DNA of 64,000 nucleotides from Neobacillus cucumis. Lineage in GTDB: Bacteria > Bacillota > Bacilli > Bacillales_B > DSM-18226. Location: assembly GCF_023715505.1 (NCBI RefSeq), contig NZ_JAMBOH010000008.1, positions 124,001-188,000 of the forward strand, read 5' to 3'. Below the pieces are notes generated by a model. That model saw nothing but the letters and a program-made list of their open reading frames with translations. It was not told the origin of the DNA and did no database searches. Below are positions 44,541 to 54,140 of this stretch, one piece after another (position 1 is the stretch's first letter; every line of letters starts with the position of its first letter). Made by a program: the position numbers and the translations under genes.

Positions 44541-45380
44541 CTACACTCTACTAAATTCATCTGGGTCAGCGAACATACGCTTATCCTGATTAAGGGCATT
44601 AATTTTATCCATATCTTCTTGTGAAAGCTCAAAATCAAAGACATCCGCATTTTCAGCAATTCGGTGAGGCTTAACAGACTTTGGGATCGTCACAACCCCC
44701 GTTTGAATATCCCAGCGGATAATCACTTGAGCAGTCGATTTATTGTACTTATTAGCAATCTCAACTAATACCGGTTCATCTAGGAGACCCCCTTGCATTA
44801 ATGGAGACCAGGCTTCAAGCTGGATTTGATTCTTTTTACAAAAATCATGCAATTCCCTTTGATTAAACCGTGGATGATATTCTACTTGATTGACCATTGG
44901 TTTGATTTCACAGTTTGCCATTATATCTTCAAGGTGATGGACCTTAAAATTACTTACTCCAATCGCTCGAACACGGCCAGCCTTATAGAGTTTCTCAAGT
45001 GCTCTCCAGGTCTCTACGTATTTACCATGAGATGGAAGAGGCCAGTGAATGAGATAAAGGTCTAAATAATCCAAACCTAATTTTTCCATACTTACATCAA
45101 ATGCTTTTAATGTCTCTTCATATCCTTGATCGGCATTCCAAAGCTTCGTGGTGATAAATAGCTCTTCACGGGGGATGTTTGATTCAGCAATCGCCTTGCC
45201 TACACCTTCTTCATTTTTATAAACAGCTGCAGTATCGATGCTTCGATAGCCAGCTTCAAGAGCCGTCTTAACTGAATTTACAACTTCTTCTCCGTCTTTT
45301 ACTAGAAACACACCTAAGCCAACCCATGGCATTTTCACACCATTATGTAATGTCGTGGTACTTTTTAGACTAGAAATCAT
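44541..45380 (-). CDS. Aldo/keto reductase
   Basis: A 279-residue NADPH-dependent reductase of the YvgN/YtbE type. The catalytic tetrad is visible: Asp and Tyr in [15 protein letters not shown], Lys in FITTKLWN and His in [22 protein letters not shown] and [16 protein letters not shown] are the usual cofactor segments. It reduces aldehydes such as methylglyoxal; the physiological substrate is open. The ATG at 45380 follows GGAGAGGGAG, so the longer reading from 45398 is not used. It follows the epimerase gene by 46 bp, probably on the same mRNA. Confidence 0.87.
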   Translation of the reverse strand: MISSLKSTTTLHNGVKMPWVGLGVFLVKDGEEVVNSVKTALEAGYRSIDTAAVYKNEEGVGKAIAESNIPREELFITTKLWNADQGYEETLKAFDVSMEKLGLDYLDLYLIHWPLPSHGKYVETWRALEKLYKAGRVRAIGVSNFKVHHLEDIMANCEIKPMVNQVEYHPRFNQRELHDFCKKNQIQLEAWSPLMQGGLLDEPVLVEIANKYNKSTAQVIIRWDIQTGVVTIPKSVKPHRIAENADVFDFELSQEDMDKINALNQDKRMFADPDEFSRV

Positions 45381-45426
45381 AGACTCCCTCTCCTTCATAA
45401 ACGATTAATTTTTAAGAAATTTAGAT

Positions 45427-46275
45427 TTAAAGCTTTACGTAATCTCTCCACTTATGGACAGGCTGCCAATTCAACAGCCTTTTTGCCTTTTCATTGTTTA
45501 ATAATGGTGCGAAGCCTGATAAGTCTTTGCGGAAATCCTTTACATCCGGATAGCAAATTTCCATGAGTTGTGTGCTTTCCATATCCATACTTGTTTCATC
45601 GGCGCCAATATTTAGAGCAACAGAACCAAGTCCGTCTGTCTCGATAGCTAACCGGTAAGCGGTCGCAGCGTCTCTCGTATCAATATAGCTCCAAAGAATG
45701 GTTTTACGTTGTTCCGGGTCGTGAATAAAACCAGGGAAATTATTATACATCTCTGGAGAAATAACATTTCCTAATCGAAACGAAACTACCTGCATACCTG
45801 TTCTTCGGTGAATCATATCCGCGGTCTTCTCATTAACGATTTTGGACAACCCATAGCTTTCTTCCGGCAATTGTGGATGCTCCTCATCGATTGGTACATA
45901 TTGGGGCTGTAAATTTTGTTTAGAAAAACAAATGCCATATGACGATTCACTTGAAGAAATGACAGCCTTTTTGATTCCTAAATTCCCTGCCGCTTCTAAA
46001 ATGTTATAAGTGGACATGACATTATTTTCAAAGGTCACTTCATTTGGGTGTGAGTAAGCAACAGGAATCGCTGCAAGATGTACAACTGCATCAGCGCCAG
46101 CCAATACCCCATATACCTCACCTAGATTGGTCAAATCGGTAATAACTGTCCGACAAAGTGCTTGTTTGGGATACTTTATATCTGCATTCACAGTATCATA
46201 CCCATGGTTCAAGAATTCTTTTATGACATCCGCTCCCAGAAGTCCACTTCCACCTGTTATGACTACTTTTTTCAT
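45427..46275 (-). CDS. NAD-dependent epimerase/dehydratase family protein
   Basis: A 282-residue extended short-chain dehydrogenase. The NAD motif is VVITGGSGLLGADVIKEF (residues 4-21); DAVVHLAAIP is the second strand motif; the active site is SSSESSYG plus Y-x3-K in EESYGLSKIV. The substrate is probably a sugar or uronic acid derivative, consistent with the divergent GH43 gene, but this is inference. GGAGGAG lies before the ATG. Confidence 0.82.
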   Translation of the reverse strand: MKKVVITGGSGLLGADVIKEFLNHGYDTVNADIKYPKQALCRTVITDLTNLGEVYGVLAGADAVVHLAAIPVAYSHPNEVTFENNVMSTYNILEAAGNLGIKKAVISSSESSYGICFSKQNLQPQYVPIDEEHPQLPEESYGLSKIVNEKTADMIHRRTGMQVVSFRLGNVISPEMYNNFPGFIHDPEQRKTILWSYIDTRDAATAYRLAIETDGLGSVALNIGADETSMDMESTQLMEICYPDVKDFRKDLSGFAPLLNNEKAKRLLNWQPVHKWRDYVKL

Positions 46276-46469
46276 GTCTACTCCTCCAGTTATGATTGGC
46301 TTCGCATACTGTTATTGACAATTCTTTGTTTATCGCATAAACTAAGTATAGTATATAACAGGAGATTTTCAAGTAAAATGTCTTAACTTTATTGTTCTAT
46401 ATAAAACGCTACCTATTTTTATACATTACTAAAATATATTAAAATCTTAACTAGTAAGGAGATCAACAA

Positions 46470-47459
46470 GTGGAAAAAATCGTAAAACCCAATACACCAT
46501 TAGTGGAACATATGTATACAGCCGACCCTTCCGCCCATGTATTTGAAGGTAAAATTTATATTTATCCTTCTCATGACCTTGATCATGATGAACCTTCGAC
46601 TCACGAAGGGGAACACTATTCAATGGAAGATTACCATGTCCTATCGATAGATGATTTTGAATCTCCTTGTGTGGACCACGGGGAGGCGCTTCATGTTAAG
46701 GATGTCCTATGGGCAAAGAAACAGATGTGGGCACCAGATGCAGCATATAAAAACAATAAATATTATTTATTTTTCCCTGCTAAGGATACAAATGATATTT
46801 TCAGAATTGGGGTCGCTACAAGTTCAAAACCTGCCGGTCCTTTCACACCAGAAAAAGATTACATTCCCGGTAGCTTTAGCATTGACCCGGCCGTTTTAGT
46901 AGATGATGATGATAAGGCCTATATGTATTTTGGCGGACTTTGGGGAGGGCAATTAGAGAAATGGCGGACAGGCGCTTTTCTTCCTGATGGGGAAGGTCCG
47001 GCCGATTTAGAACCTGCTTTAGGACCAATGGCAGCGGAATTAAGTGAAGATATGCTTACCTTTAAATCCAAACCTCAGGAAATTTTGATTGTGGATGAAG
47101 AGGGAAATCCAATCCTAGCTGGTGATGAGTCAAGAAGATACTTTGAAGGCCCATGGGTCCATAAATACAAGGGAATTTACTATCTTTCTTATTCTACTGG
47201 TACCACGCATACAATTGCATATGCCATGAGTAAAAATCCTCAGGGACCATTTGTTTACAAAGGAACTATTCTTACCCCTGTAATAGGATGGACCACCCAT
47301 CATTCGATTGTTCAATTTAAGGATAAATGGTATTTATTTTATCATGATTGCTCTTTATCCGATGGCGTCGACCACAAGCGCTGCGTTAAATATACTCAAT
47401 TAAATTATAACGAGGATGGTACCATCCAAACGATAGACCCCTATAAGGGATCAAAATGA
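46470..47459 (+). CDS. Glycoside hydrolase family 43 protein
   Basis: A 329-residue five-bladed beta-propeller glycosidase. The catalytic base is in MYTADPSAHVFEGKIYIYPS (Asp19), the pKa-modulating Asp in SIDPAVLVDDD and the general acid in YFEGPWVHKYKGIYYLSYS. WAPDAAYKNNKYYLFFPA is a family hallmark. No signal peptide, so it should act on imported arabino- or xylo-oligosaccharides. The start is GTG with AAGGAG nine bases upstream. It is divergent from an epimerase/aldo-keto reductase pair, suggesting a small sugar-use cluster. A hairpin terminator follows. Confidence 0.82.
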   Translation: MEKIVKPNTPLVEHMYTADPSAHVFEGKIYIYPSHDLDHDEPSTHEGEHYSMEDYHVLSIDDFESPCVDHGEALHVKDVLWAKKQMWAPDAAYKNNKYYLFFPAKDTNDIFRIGVATSSKPAGPFTPEKDYIPGSFSIDPAVLVDDDDKAYMYFGGLWGGQLEKWRTGAFLPDGEGPADLEPALGPMAAELSEDMLTFKSKPQEILIVDEEGNPILAGDESRRYFEGPWVHKYKGIYYLSYSTGTTHTIAYAMSKNPQGPFVYKGTILTPVIGWTTHHSIVQFKDKWYLFYHDCSLSDGVDHKRCVKYTQLNYNEDGTIQTIDPYKGSK

Positions 47460-47503
47460 TAGATCAGGTATTCCTTTAAACATTGTCATAAGCGTAAGTA
47501 AAA

Positions 47504-47531
47504 AAAGGCCAACTCCTTGGAGTTGGCCTTT
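47504..47531. terminator. Terminator after GH43 gene
   Basis: AAAGGCCAACTCC-TT-GGAGTTGGCCTTT, a perfect 13-bp stem preceded by A-rich and followed by T sequence. Confidence 0.85.
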
Positions 47532-47707
47532 CGCATTTGGCACACCGGTGACTTTGTTTAATGTTTAAACTAAAAATACCACATAGGACCAATAGTTCAA
47601 ATAACAAACTAATAAAGTGGGGCCCTTAGTACTACAGGAGAAAACCCCATTTTTAGGAAGGTAAGTGGTATGATATATATAAGATAATGCTAGAGAGGAG
47701 CATCAGG

Positions 47708-48556
47708 ATGGATCAGAATATTTTATTTCGGAATAATGTAAAAGTAAAAGGCCATGGTAAACAATCTATTATTTTTGCTCCCGGCTTTGGTTGTGACCAA
47801 ACGGTTTGGAAGTCGGTTGCCGAAGCATTGAAAAAAGATTACCAAATCATTTTATTTGATTATGTAGGTTTGGGCAATTCAGACATACATGCTTATGACT
47901 CGAAAAGATATAGCAGTCTTACTGGCTATGCACAAGATGTATTGGATGTTTGTTCAGCCTTAGATTTAAAAGACATTGTATTTGTTGGACACTCTGTTGG
48001 AAGTATGATTGGTATGCTAGCATCATTGAGTCATCCTGAGTACTTCTCTCATCTTGTTATGATCGGTCCTTCTCCATGCTACCTAAATGATCCTCCGCAT
48101 TATTATGGAGGCTTTGAAAAAGAGGAGCTTTTAGGTTTGATTGATATGATGGACAAAAATTACATAGGCTGGGCAAATGTCTTTGCCTCAACAGTGACAA
48201 ATAATCCAGAGCGGCCAGAGGTTAAACACCAATTGGAAGAACGTTTTTGTTCCACTGACCCTATTATCGCACGTCAATTTGCCGAGGCTGCTTTTTTTGC
48301 AGACAATCGCAGTGACTTAATAAAAGTAACGGTACCATCGCTTATTTTACAATGTTCAAATGATATTATTGCTCCTTTAGCGGTGGGAGAGTATATTCAC
48401 CAGCATCTTCCTAATAGTATGTTGAAATATATGGATGCAACGGGACATTGCCCGCATATGAGCCATCCCGAGGAGACGGTCCGCTTAATCCGCCAATACC
48501 TAAGTATCTCATCAAAAATAGATGTCAGCTTAGCGGGCAGAGGAGATCATATTTAA
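47708..48556 (+). CDS. rsbQ: RsbQ, alpha/beta hydrolase of energy-stress signalling
   Basis: A 282-residue alpha/beta hydrolase. [20 protein letters not shown], the nucleophile motif [10 protein letters not shown] (Ser96, the position known for B. subtilis RsbQ), [13 protein letters not shown] and [13 protein letters not shown] match RsbQ closely as I recall it. RsbQ is needed for RsbP to dephosphorylate RsbV and switch on sigma B when energy falls; it probably supplies a small hydrophobic product. The ATG at 47708 follows AGAGGAG. The stop overlaps the rsbP start (TAATG). It is slightly longer than B. subtilis RsbQ (269 aa). Confidence 0.93.
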   Translation: MDQNILFRNNVKVKGHGKQSIIFAPGFGCDQTVWKSVAEALKKDYQIILFDYVGLGNSDIHAYDSKRYSSLTGYAQDVLDVCSALDLKDIVFVGHSVGSMIGMLASLSHPEYFSHLVMIGPSPCYLNDPPHYYGGFEKEELLGLIDMMDKNYIGWANVFASTVTNNPERPEVKHQLEERFCSTDPIIARQFAEAAFFADNRSDLIKVTVPSLILQCSNDIIAPLAVGEYIHQHLPNSMLKYMDATGHCPHMSHPEETVRLIRQYLSISSKIDVSLAGRGDHI

Positions 48557-49764
48557 TGGATGAACAATTGAATCATGCACCATGTGGATTTCTGACACTG
48601 TCAGAAGATGGACTGATATTATCCATTAATCAAACATTGCTTAAGATACTAGATTACCCCCAAGATTCATTAACAGGGCAGCATGTCAATGCTGTCCTTA
48701 CTGTCCCTGCTCGTCTGTTCTTTCAATTCTATTTTTTTCCGCTTTTAAAACTTGAACATCGGGTGGAGGAAATGTATATTTCACTAGAGTCCAGTAAGGG
48801 AGAAGAGATTCCCGTACTCGTCAATGCTCTCTCTAGAAGAGTAAATGAAACCACTAAATTTGAATGTATTCTTATCCCGATGCGCAAAAGAAACGAATAT
48901 GAAAATGAATTGCTTTTTGCAAAAAAGGAAACTGAAGAAGCCTTAAAAGCAAAGCATAAAGTGAATGCGGAATTAGAGACTACCCTTAAAAAGCTCAAAA
49001 TTCAAAAGGAAAAACTACTTGAACTTTACAAACAAAATCATAAATATAAAATAGAAACAAAGAAAGAGTTGGAGCTTGCTAGAATTATTCAAGAAACATC
49101 ACTAACCGATCCGATTAACAATGAAAAAGTTCAAATGGAAGTATTCTATAATGCATCTGGTGAATTATCCGGTGACATCTACGGGATTTATCGAATTGAT
49201 CTGCACCGCTATGGAATCATCCTGCTCGATGTTATGGGCCACGGTATTTCTTCAGCTTTAATTACGATGACTCTTCAATCTCTGTTTCGAAGATTAATTT
49301 CAGCAGGATTTAAAGTTGATATGGTGATGAAAGAATTGGATAGCCACCTTCACAAATTGTTTCGGAACAACGAGGAAGCTAGGCATTATTCTACCGGTAT
49401 CTTTCTTTTAATTGATACAGAAAGACAAATAATAGAGTATGTCAATGCAGGTCATCCCCCTGCCTTATGGCAGGACTCTGACGGAAAACAATATGAATTA
49501 TTTTCTACCGCCCCACCACTTGGAACCTTTGAAGGTATAGAATTTAAAACTAAAACCTTTACTTTCAGCAAGGGAGCCAGACTGCTCCTTTACACTGATG
49601 GTGTTGACCCCCTTGCTTCAAACCATTTAGCTCCTTTATTGAGGGAAACAGTATCATTACCTTTATGTAAACTGAAAGAGGAAATTTTACATTCCTTAAA
49701 AAGTGAAAAAAGTGTCTATCATAATAGCGATGATGAATCCTTTATTCTCATTGACTTAAAATAA
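48556..49764 (+). CDS. rsbP: RsbP, PAS-PP2C phosphatase of energy-stress signalling
   Basis: A 402-residue phosphatase. PAS domain at residues 1-110 (GFLTLSEDGLILSINQTLLK), a coiled coil at about 115-195 rich in Lys/Glu/Leu, and a PP2C/SpoIIE domain to the end with the metal-binding Asp residues in SGELSGDIYGIYRID and ILLDVMGHGISSAL and the GARLLLYTDGV motif. It dephosphorylates RsbV-P, freeing sigma B. The true start is the ATG overlapping the rsbQ stop, not the upstream in-frame codons. Length equals B. subtilis RsbP. Confidence 0.92.
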   Translation: MDEQLNHAPCGFLTLSEDGLILSINQTLLKILDYPQDSLTGQHVNAVLTVPARLFFQFYFFPLLKLEHRVEEMYISLESSKGEEIPVLVNALSRRVNETTKFECILIPMRKRNEYENELLFAKKETEEALKAKHKVNAELETTLKKLKIQKEKLLELYKQNHKYKIETKKELELARIIQETSLTDPINNEKVQMEVFYNASGELSGDIYGIYRIDLHRYGIILLDVMGHGISSALITMTLQSLFRRLISAGFKVDMVMKELDSHLHKLFRNNEEARHYSTGIFLLIDTERQIIEYVNAGHPPALWQDSDGKQYELFSTAPPLGTFEGIEFKTKTFTFSKGARLLLYTDGVDPLASNHLAPLLRETVSLPLCKLKEEILHSLKSEKSVYHNSDDESFILIDLK

Positions 49765-49983
49765 TCATAAATAATAGCAAAACAGATAGAATAATGGCAA
49801 TCGAATGGTTCACTCGGTTGCCCTCTGTTGTACCTCTCCGAATTCATACACCTTTAATTTAAACCCTTGGCTACCAAGGTTGGCTCATTTTACTAGCTAT
49901 GGTCGACAATAAACCCTATTGACTACCCTGGCACTTCTTTTTCTAGAAAAAATAAAAGGCGAGAGATTTGGAGGTATTAAACG

Positions 49984-51060
49984 GTGATTAAATTCAGTAT
50001 TATTGGTGGAGCTAGTTTCCGAGCACAATATTATTTAAGAATTGCCCAGGCACTTCCAGACCGATTTCGTGTTTGCGGTATGGTCGTAAGGGATGAGGCT
50101 AAAGGGCAATTAGTAGAACAAAAGTGGAATGTAGCCACTTACCGTAATTTAACCCAACTGTTAAAAAATGAACATCCTGACTTTATAGTAGTATCCGTTA
50201 GCGGTTCGGCATGCCCTGAATATTTACTGCACTTAGGAGAGCTCGGGATTCCCGCATTGGCTGAAACTCCACCAGCTCCAACCATAGGAGGCTTAACTAC
50301 TCTCCACGAGCAGCTTACATGTAAAGGAGCCAAAATCCAGGTCGCCGAACAATATCATCTACATCCGGCCCAGCAGGCAAGACTTTCTATAATTCAATCT
50401 GGAAGATTAGGAAATGTCACACAAGCCACCGTTTCTATTTCCCACTTTTATCATGGCGTAAGCTTAATGCGAAAAATGCTCGGAATCAGCTTTGAGGATG
50501 CAAATATTAGAGGAATGCGATTTGAAGCGCCGATAGTCGCAGGTCCAGACCGTAGCGGCCCTCCAAAGGAGGAAAAAATCATTATGGCTGAACGTGACTT
50601 AGTCTGGTTGGAATTTGATCATCATAAGTTAGGAATCTATGATTTTACAAAAGACCAGCATCGTTCTTGGATTCGCTCCAATCATTTGTCTATTCGTGGC
50701 GACCGTGGGGAAATATTCGATAACCGCATGACGGCATTGGCTGATTATTCTACACCTGTTCACTTGGATTTAAAGCGTATTAACAAAGGAGAGGAGGAGA
50801 ACCAGGAGGGCTACTATCTTGAAGGAATTATGGCAGGAGAACAATGGGTATATCGAAATCCTTTTATCCCGGCAAGGCTTTATGATGATGAGATAGCCAT
50901 TGCTTCATGCTTAAAAAAAATGGGAGAATATGTAGCTGGAGGACCAAGTTTTTATAGCCTGCCTGAGGCCTCCCAAGATCAGTATCTTGGTCTTATGATG
51001 GAAAAGGCCATTCGTTCTTCCGAATTAGTACGGACTGTACGTCAGCCATGGGCAGAATAA
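49984..51060 (+). CDS. Gfo/Idh/MocA family oxidoreductase-like protein
   Basis: A 358-residue protein with an N-terminal Rossmann fold (KFSIIGGASFRAQYYLRIAQ) and a C-terminal alpha/beta domain. In most members a catalytic Lys lies in an E-K-P motif after the fifth strand; here the equivalent is AETPPAPT, with Thr instead of Lys, so ordinary dehydrogenase activity is doubtful. VSVSGSACPEYLLHLGELGIP and AEQYHLHPAQQARLSII are the segments around it. Start is GTG with GGAGG nine bases upstream. No functional partner is adjacent; sugar or inositol derivatives are the usual substrates. Confidence 0.72.
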   Translation: MIKFSIIGGASFRAQYYLRIAQALPDRFRVCGMVVRDEAKGQLVEQKWNVATYRNLTQLLKNEHPDFIVVSVSGSACPEYLLHLGELGIPALAETPPAPTIGGLTTLHEQLTCKGAKIQVAEQYHLHPAQQARLSIIQSGRLGNVTQATVSISHFYHGVSLMRKMLGISFEDANIRGMRFEAPIVAGPDRSGPPKEEKIIMAERDLVWLEFDHHKLGIYDFTKDQHRSWIRSNHLSIRGDRGEIFDNRMTALADYSTPVHLDLKRINKGEEENQEGYYLEGIMAGEQWVYRNPFIPARLYDDEIAIASCLKKMGEYVAGGPSFYSLPEASQDQYLGLMMEKAIRSSELVRTVRQPWAE

Positions 51061-51070
51061 GCTACTCATA

Positions 51071-51099
51071 AAAAATGCCCACAATATGTGAGCATTTTT
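51071..51099. terminator. Terminator after oxidoreductase gene
   Basis: AAAAATGC-CACA-loop-TGTG-GCATTTTT, between the convergent oxidoreductase and SDR genes. Confidence 0.75.
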
Positions 51100-51139
51100 A
51101 TTATTGCCTTTTACGATGCAGTTTTAGTTAAATACTTTA

Positions 51140-51925
51140 TTATAAAAGAGATTCTGCTCCATCAATAAAGATTTCGCTTCCGGTAATGTGATTGGATTGG
51201 CTTGAAGCAAGGAAAAGTACCAGATCCGCCACTTGTTCAGGTTTCCCTGCAGCATGTTCTAGCGGCTGGCTGCCTTGCGGATATTCAACCGGGATTTCAA
51301 CTTCTTTTAATTTCTCTTTATTTTTCCATGTATTTTCATTGATATTGGTTTCAATAGCTCCTGGGCAGACCACATTGACCCTAATATGATAATTTGCAAG
51401 CTCCAGCGCAGCCATTTTCCCAAAGCCCATCTGACCAATTTTGGATGTACTATACGCAGACATACCAAAGTTTTTATAGACCCTGTTTCCATTTATGGAA
51501 CTAGTAATAATGATACTTCCCCCATTAGACTTCAAATGAGGAATGGCGTATTTAACGGTTAAAAAGGTACTTGTTAAGTTATTGGAAATAGTCAGATCCC
51601 AATCTTTCGGGTCCATATCCTCAATCGGTGTAACTTCCCCATTAATGCCAGCATTAGCAAAGACAACATCCAGTCTTCCCCACTGATCAACCGTCTTTTT
51701 GTAACAATCCTCAACCTCCTCTGGGTGAGATACGTTAGCTTCCAAGACAAGTGCCTCACTGCCCATTTCTTCGATTTGATTTTTAACTTCTTCTACATTT
51801 TCTTTGTGTAAATCTACTAAAGCAATCTTTCCTCCATTTTGGGCAAGCTTTATTGCAGCCGCCCTGCCAATCCCTGATCCGGCCCCTGTAACAAAAGCAA
51901 CTTGATTTTGAAGTAGTTTCTCCAT
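51140..51925 (-). CDS. Short-chain dehydrogenase/reductase
   Basis: A 261-residue classical SDR. The cofactor motif is VAFVTGAGSGIGRAAAIKLA (residues 8-27), followed by Asp in ALVDLHK, which favours NAD over NADP. FANAGING, the Ser in IIITSSINGN and Y-x3-K in AYSTSKIGQMG complete the active site. It ends with an SNHITGSEIFIDGAESLL motif. Substrate unknown. The ATG at 51925 has AAGGAGG nine bases upstream; the longer frame from 51970 does not. Confidence 0.85.
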   Translation of the reverse strand: MEKLLQNQVAFVTGAGSGIGRAAAIKLAQNGGKIALVDLHKENVEEVKNQIEEMGSEALVLEANVSHPEEVEDCYKKTVDQWGRLDVVFANAGINGEVTPIEDMDPKDWDLTISNNLTSTFLTVKYAIPHLKSNGGSIIITSSINGNRVYKNFGMSAYSTSKIGQMGFGKMAALELANYHIRVNVVCPGAIETNINENTWKNKEKLKEVEIPVEYPQGSQPLEHAAGKPEQVADLVLFLASSQSNHITGSEIFIDGAESLL

Positions 51926-52031
51926 GTAATAAAGCCTCCTTAAACGATGTGATGTATATACTATATCCATCCCCGAGGTTTTAAAACGGGAGAAACACCT
52001 CTATTTATAATACAGTTCAAACGTACTACAA

Positions 52032-53921
52032 TTACTCGATCGAAATAATTCCATTTTGACCCTGTGAAATTTTCCCTTGTTTCTTAATATTTAATTTGGC
52101 TAAGTTTGTAAAAACAATAGGAGAAGCGGTAGAAGTTGCTGAATTCCTAATCCTTTCTAAATCAAATCTTAGAATTTCCTGTCCTTTTGTGACTGGATCT
52201 CCGTCTTTTACAAGGACAGTGAATCCTTCCCCTTTTAAATTAACTGTGTCTAAACCAATATGAATCAATATCTCATATCCCTGTTTAGATTTTATCCCGA
52301 CTGCATGTTTAGTTGGGAAGACACTCATAATTTCTCCATCAACAGGTGAAACAACAGAACCATTAGCAGGAATAATTGCAAAACCGTCTCCCATCATCTT
52401 TTGTGAGAATACCTGGTCCTCTACTTCCGTGATCGGAATAATCTCTCCCTCAATCGGCATCACAAAATCTTGCTCATTTAACGGCAGATATTCTTGTGAT
52501 TCAGAAGTTGTTATTTCTTGTGTATCAGGATTACTTACTGACTTAGTATCCAATCGCTTCATAGCATCTGCTACGAACTCAACCTCTGTCCCTACAATGA
52601 TTTGTAGGTTTGTTTTGTTCAGTTTCATGACGCCCTTTGCACCATGTGATTTTAAAGATGAATCTCTAACCTTATCCATATCTTTAACATTTAAACGAAG
52701 ACGGGTTGCACAATTATCAATGTTAGTTATATTTTCTTTACCGCCAATATCATTCATAAAATGATATGCCATCGTTTCGAATTTATCTGTTCCTACAACC
52801 GTTTCAATTGTTTCTTTCTCCACGGTCACTTCTTCCTCGTCTTCACGACCAGGTGTTTTAATGTTAAACGCCTTAATGACGCTATAAAAAATAACGAAAT
52901 AAATAACTCCGTAAATCAAACCAACTAATAATAAGAGTAACGGTTTTTGAGCAATATTAAAGTTTAAAATATAATCAATTGCCCCAGCTGAGAAGGTAAA
53001 GCCATCTTTAACCCCCAACATGGTGACGATTACAAAGGAAAGACCTGTTAAGACTGCATGAATTCCATATAGCAGCGGAGCAATGAACATGAAGGAAAAT
53101 TCAATAGGCTCTGTAATACCTGTAAGAAACGAAGTGAGTGCTACACCAATAAACATACCGGCTATCGATTTTCTTTTTTCCTTCTTAGCCGCTGCAATAA
53201 TCGCAAGTGCTGCCCCCGGCAAGCCAAACATCATGATTGGAAAGAATCCTGTCATGTAAGTTCCAGCGGTTGGGTCGCCTGCAAAGAAACGAGCAATATC
53301 CCCTGATTTACCTTCAAATGTCCCAAATTGAAACCAAAACAAACTGTTTAAGACGTGGTGAAGACCTAGTGGGATTAACAAACGGTTTAGTATTCCGAAG
53401 ATACCTGCTCCAATTGCACCTAAACCAATGATCCAGTTACCCACTCCATTTATAGCATCTTGAATGGGCGGCCATACAAATCCTGCGATTCCAGCAATAA
53501 TAACCATTGTAATGGAAGTGATAATTGGAACAAATCGTCTTCCACTAAAGAAAGCTAACCATTCTGGCAATTTAATTTCACGAAAACGGTTATAAAGTAA
53601 TCCAGCGATAATTCCTGTAAGAATCCCGCCGAGAACCCCCATATTGATATTTTTATCAATTGCCTGGGTTCCTTGTGTTAAAACCAAATAGCCGATAGCC
53701 CCAGCTAAAGCAGCTGCTCCATTATTATCCTTTGCAAACCCCATTGCAACACCGATGGCGAAAATTAAAGCCAAGTTTGCAAAAACAGCATTACCCGCAT
53801 TTGCGATAAATGGAATATCCAGCAGATCCGGCTGGCCAAAACGTAACAACAATCCAGCTGCTGGTAAAACTGCTATCGGAAGCATCAATGCTTTTCCAAT
53901 TCGCTGTAAAAATCCTAACAT
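52032..53921 (-). CDS. nagP: N-acetylglucosamine-specific PTS transporter EIICBA
   Basis: A 629-residue fused phosphotransferase transporter. IIC membrane domain residues 1-350 (GITEPIEFSFMFIAP at 268-282), IIB with phosphorylated Cys404 (ITNIDNCATRLRL), and IIA with His554 (EILIHIGLDTV). It imports and phosphorylates GlcNAc to GlcNAc-6-phosphate for NagA. The length matches B. subtilis NagP (about 631). The ATG at 53921 follows GAGGAGAG. A NagR-type operator (53990-54008) overlaps its probable promoter, and an imperfect cre-like sequence lies at 53945-53960. Confidence 0.92.
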   Translation of the reverse strand: MLGFLQRIGKALMLPIAVLPAAGLLLRFGQPDLLDIPFIANAGNAVFANLALIFAIGVAMGFAKDNNGAAALAGAIGYLVLTQGTQAIDKNINMGVLGGILTGIIAGLLYNRFREIKLPEWLAFFSGRRFVPIITSITMVIIAGIAGFVWPPIQDAINGVGNWIIGLGAIGAGIFGILNRLLIPLGLHHVLNSLFWFQFGTFEGKSGDIARFFAGDPTAGTYMTGFFPIMMFGLPGAALAIIAAAKKEKRKSIAGMFIGVALTSFLTGITEPIEFSFMFIAPLLYGIHAVLTGLSFVIVTMLGVKDGFTFSAGAIDYILNFNIAQKPLLLLLVGLIYGVIYFVIFYSVIKAFNIKTPGREDEEEVTVEKETIETVVGTDKFETMAYHFMNDIGGKENITNIDNCATRLRLNVKDMDKVRDSSLKSHGAKGVMKLNKTNLQIIVGTEVEFVADAMKRLDTKSVSNPDTQEITTSESQEYLPLNEQDFVMPIEGEIIPITEVEDQVFSQKMMGDGFAIIPANGSVVSPVDGEIMSVFPTKHAVGIKSKQGYEILIHIGLDTVNLKGEGFTVLVKDGDPVTKGQEILRFDLERIRNSATSTASPIVFTNLAKLNIKKQGKISQGQNGIISIE

Positions 53922-53971
53922 CAATAAATCTCTCCTCTTTTTCGTGTAAGCGGTTTTTCAACACAGTCACG

Positions 53972-54008
53972 ATAATACCATTTAATTGTTATAGTTGTCT
54001 ATACCAAT
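53972..54008 (-). promoter_or_regulatory. nagP promoter with NagR (dre-type) operator
   Basis: On the minus strand ATTGGTATAGACAACTATA (54008-53990) is a near-palindrome of the NagR/DasR type and nearly identical to the site at 54081. It covers TAGACA (-35), 18 bp before TATTAT (53977-53972). Confidence 0.75.
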
Positions 54009-54080
54009 AATACATAAATTTATTGGTAAATTATTAAATGTATCCCCAATTGGATAAGGTTTCTCCTTAATAACCGCAAA

Positions 54081-54101
54081 ATTGGTATAGACATCTATAA
54101 T
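54081..54101 (+). promoter_or_regulatory. NagR (dre-type) operator upstream of nagA
   Basis: ATTGGTATAGACATCTATAA, 40 bp before the nagA start, shares ATTGGTATAGACA with the nagP site. It overlaps TATAAT (54096-54101), so bound NagR would block the nagABR promoter. Confidence 0.78.
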
Positions 54102-54140
54102 TCGGAAATGCTAAAATTACGGTAGTCTAGGAAGGATGTA

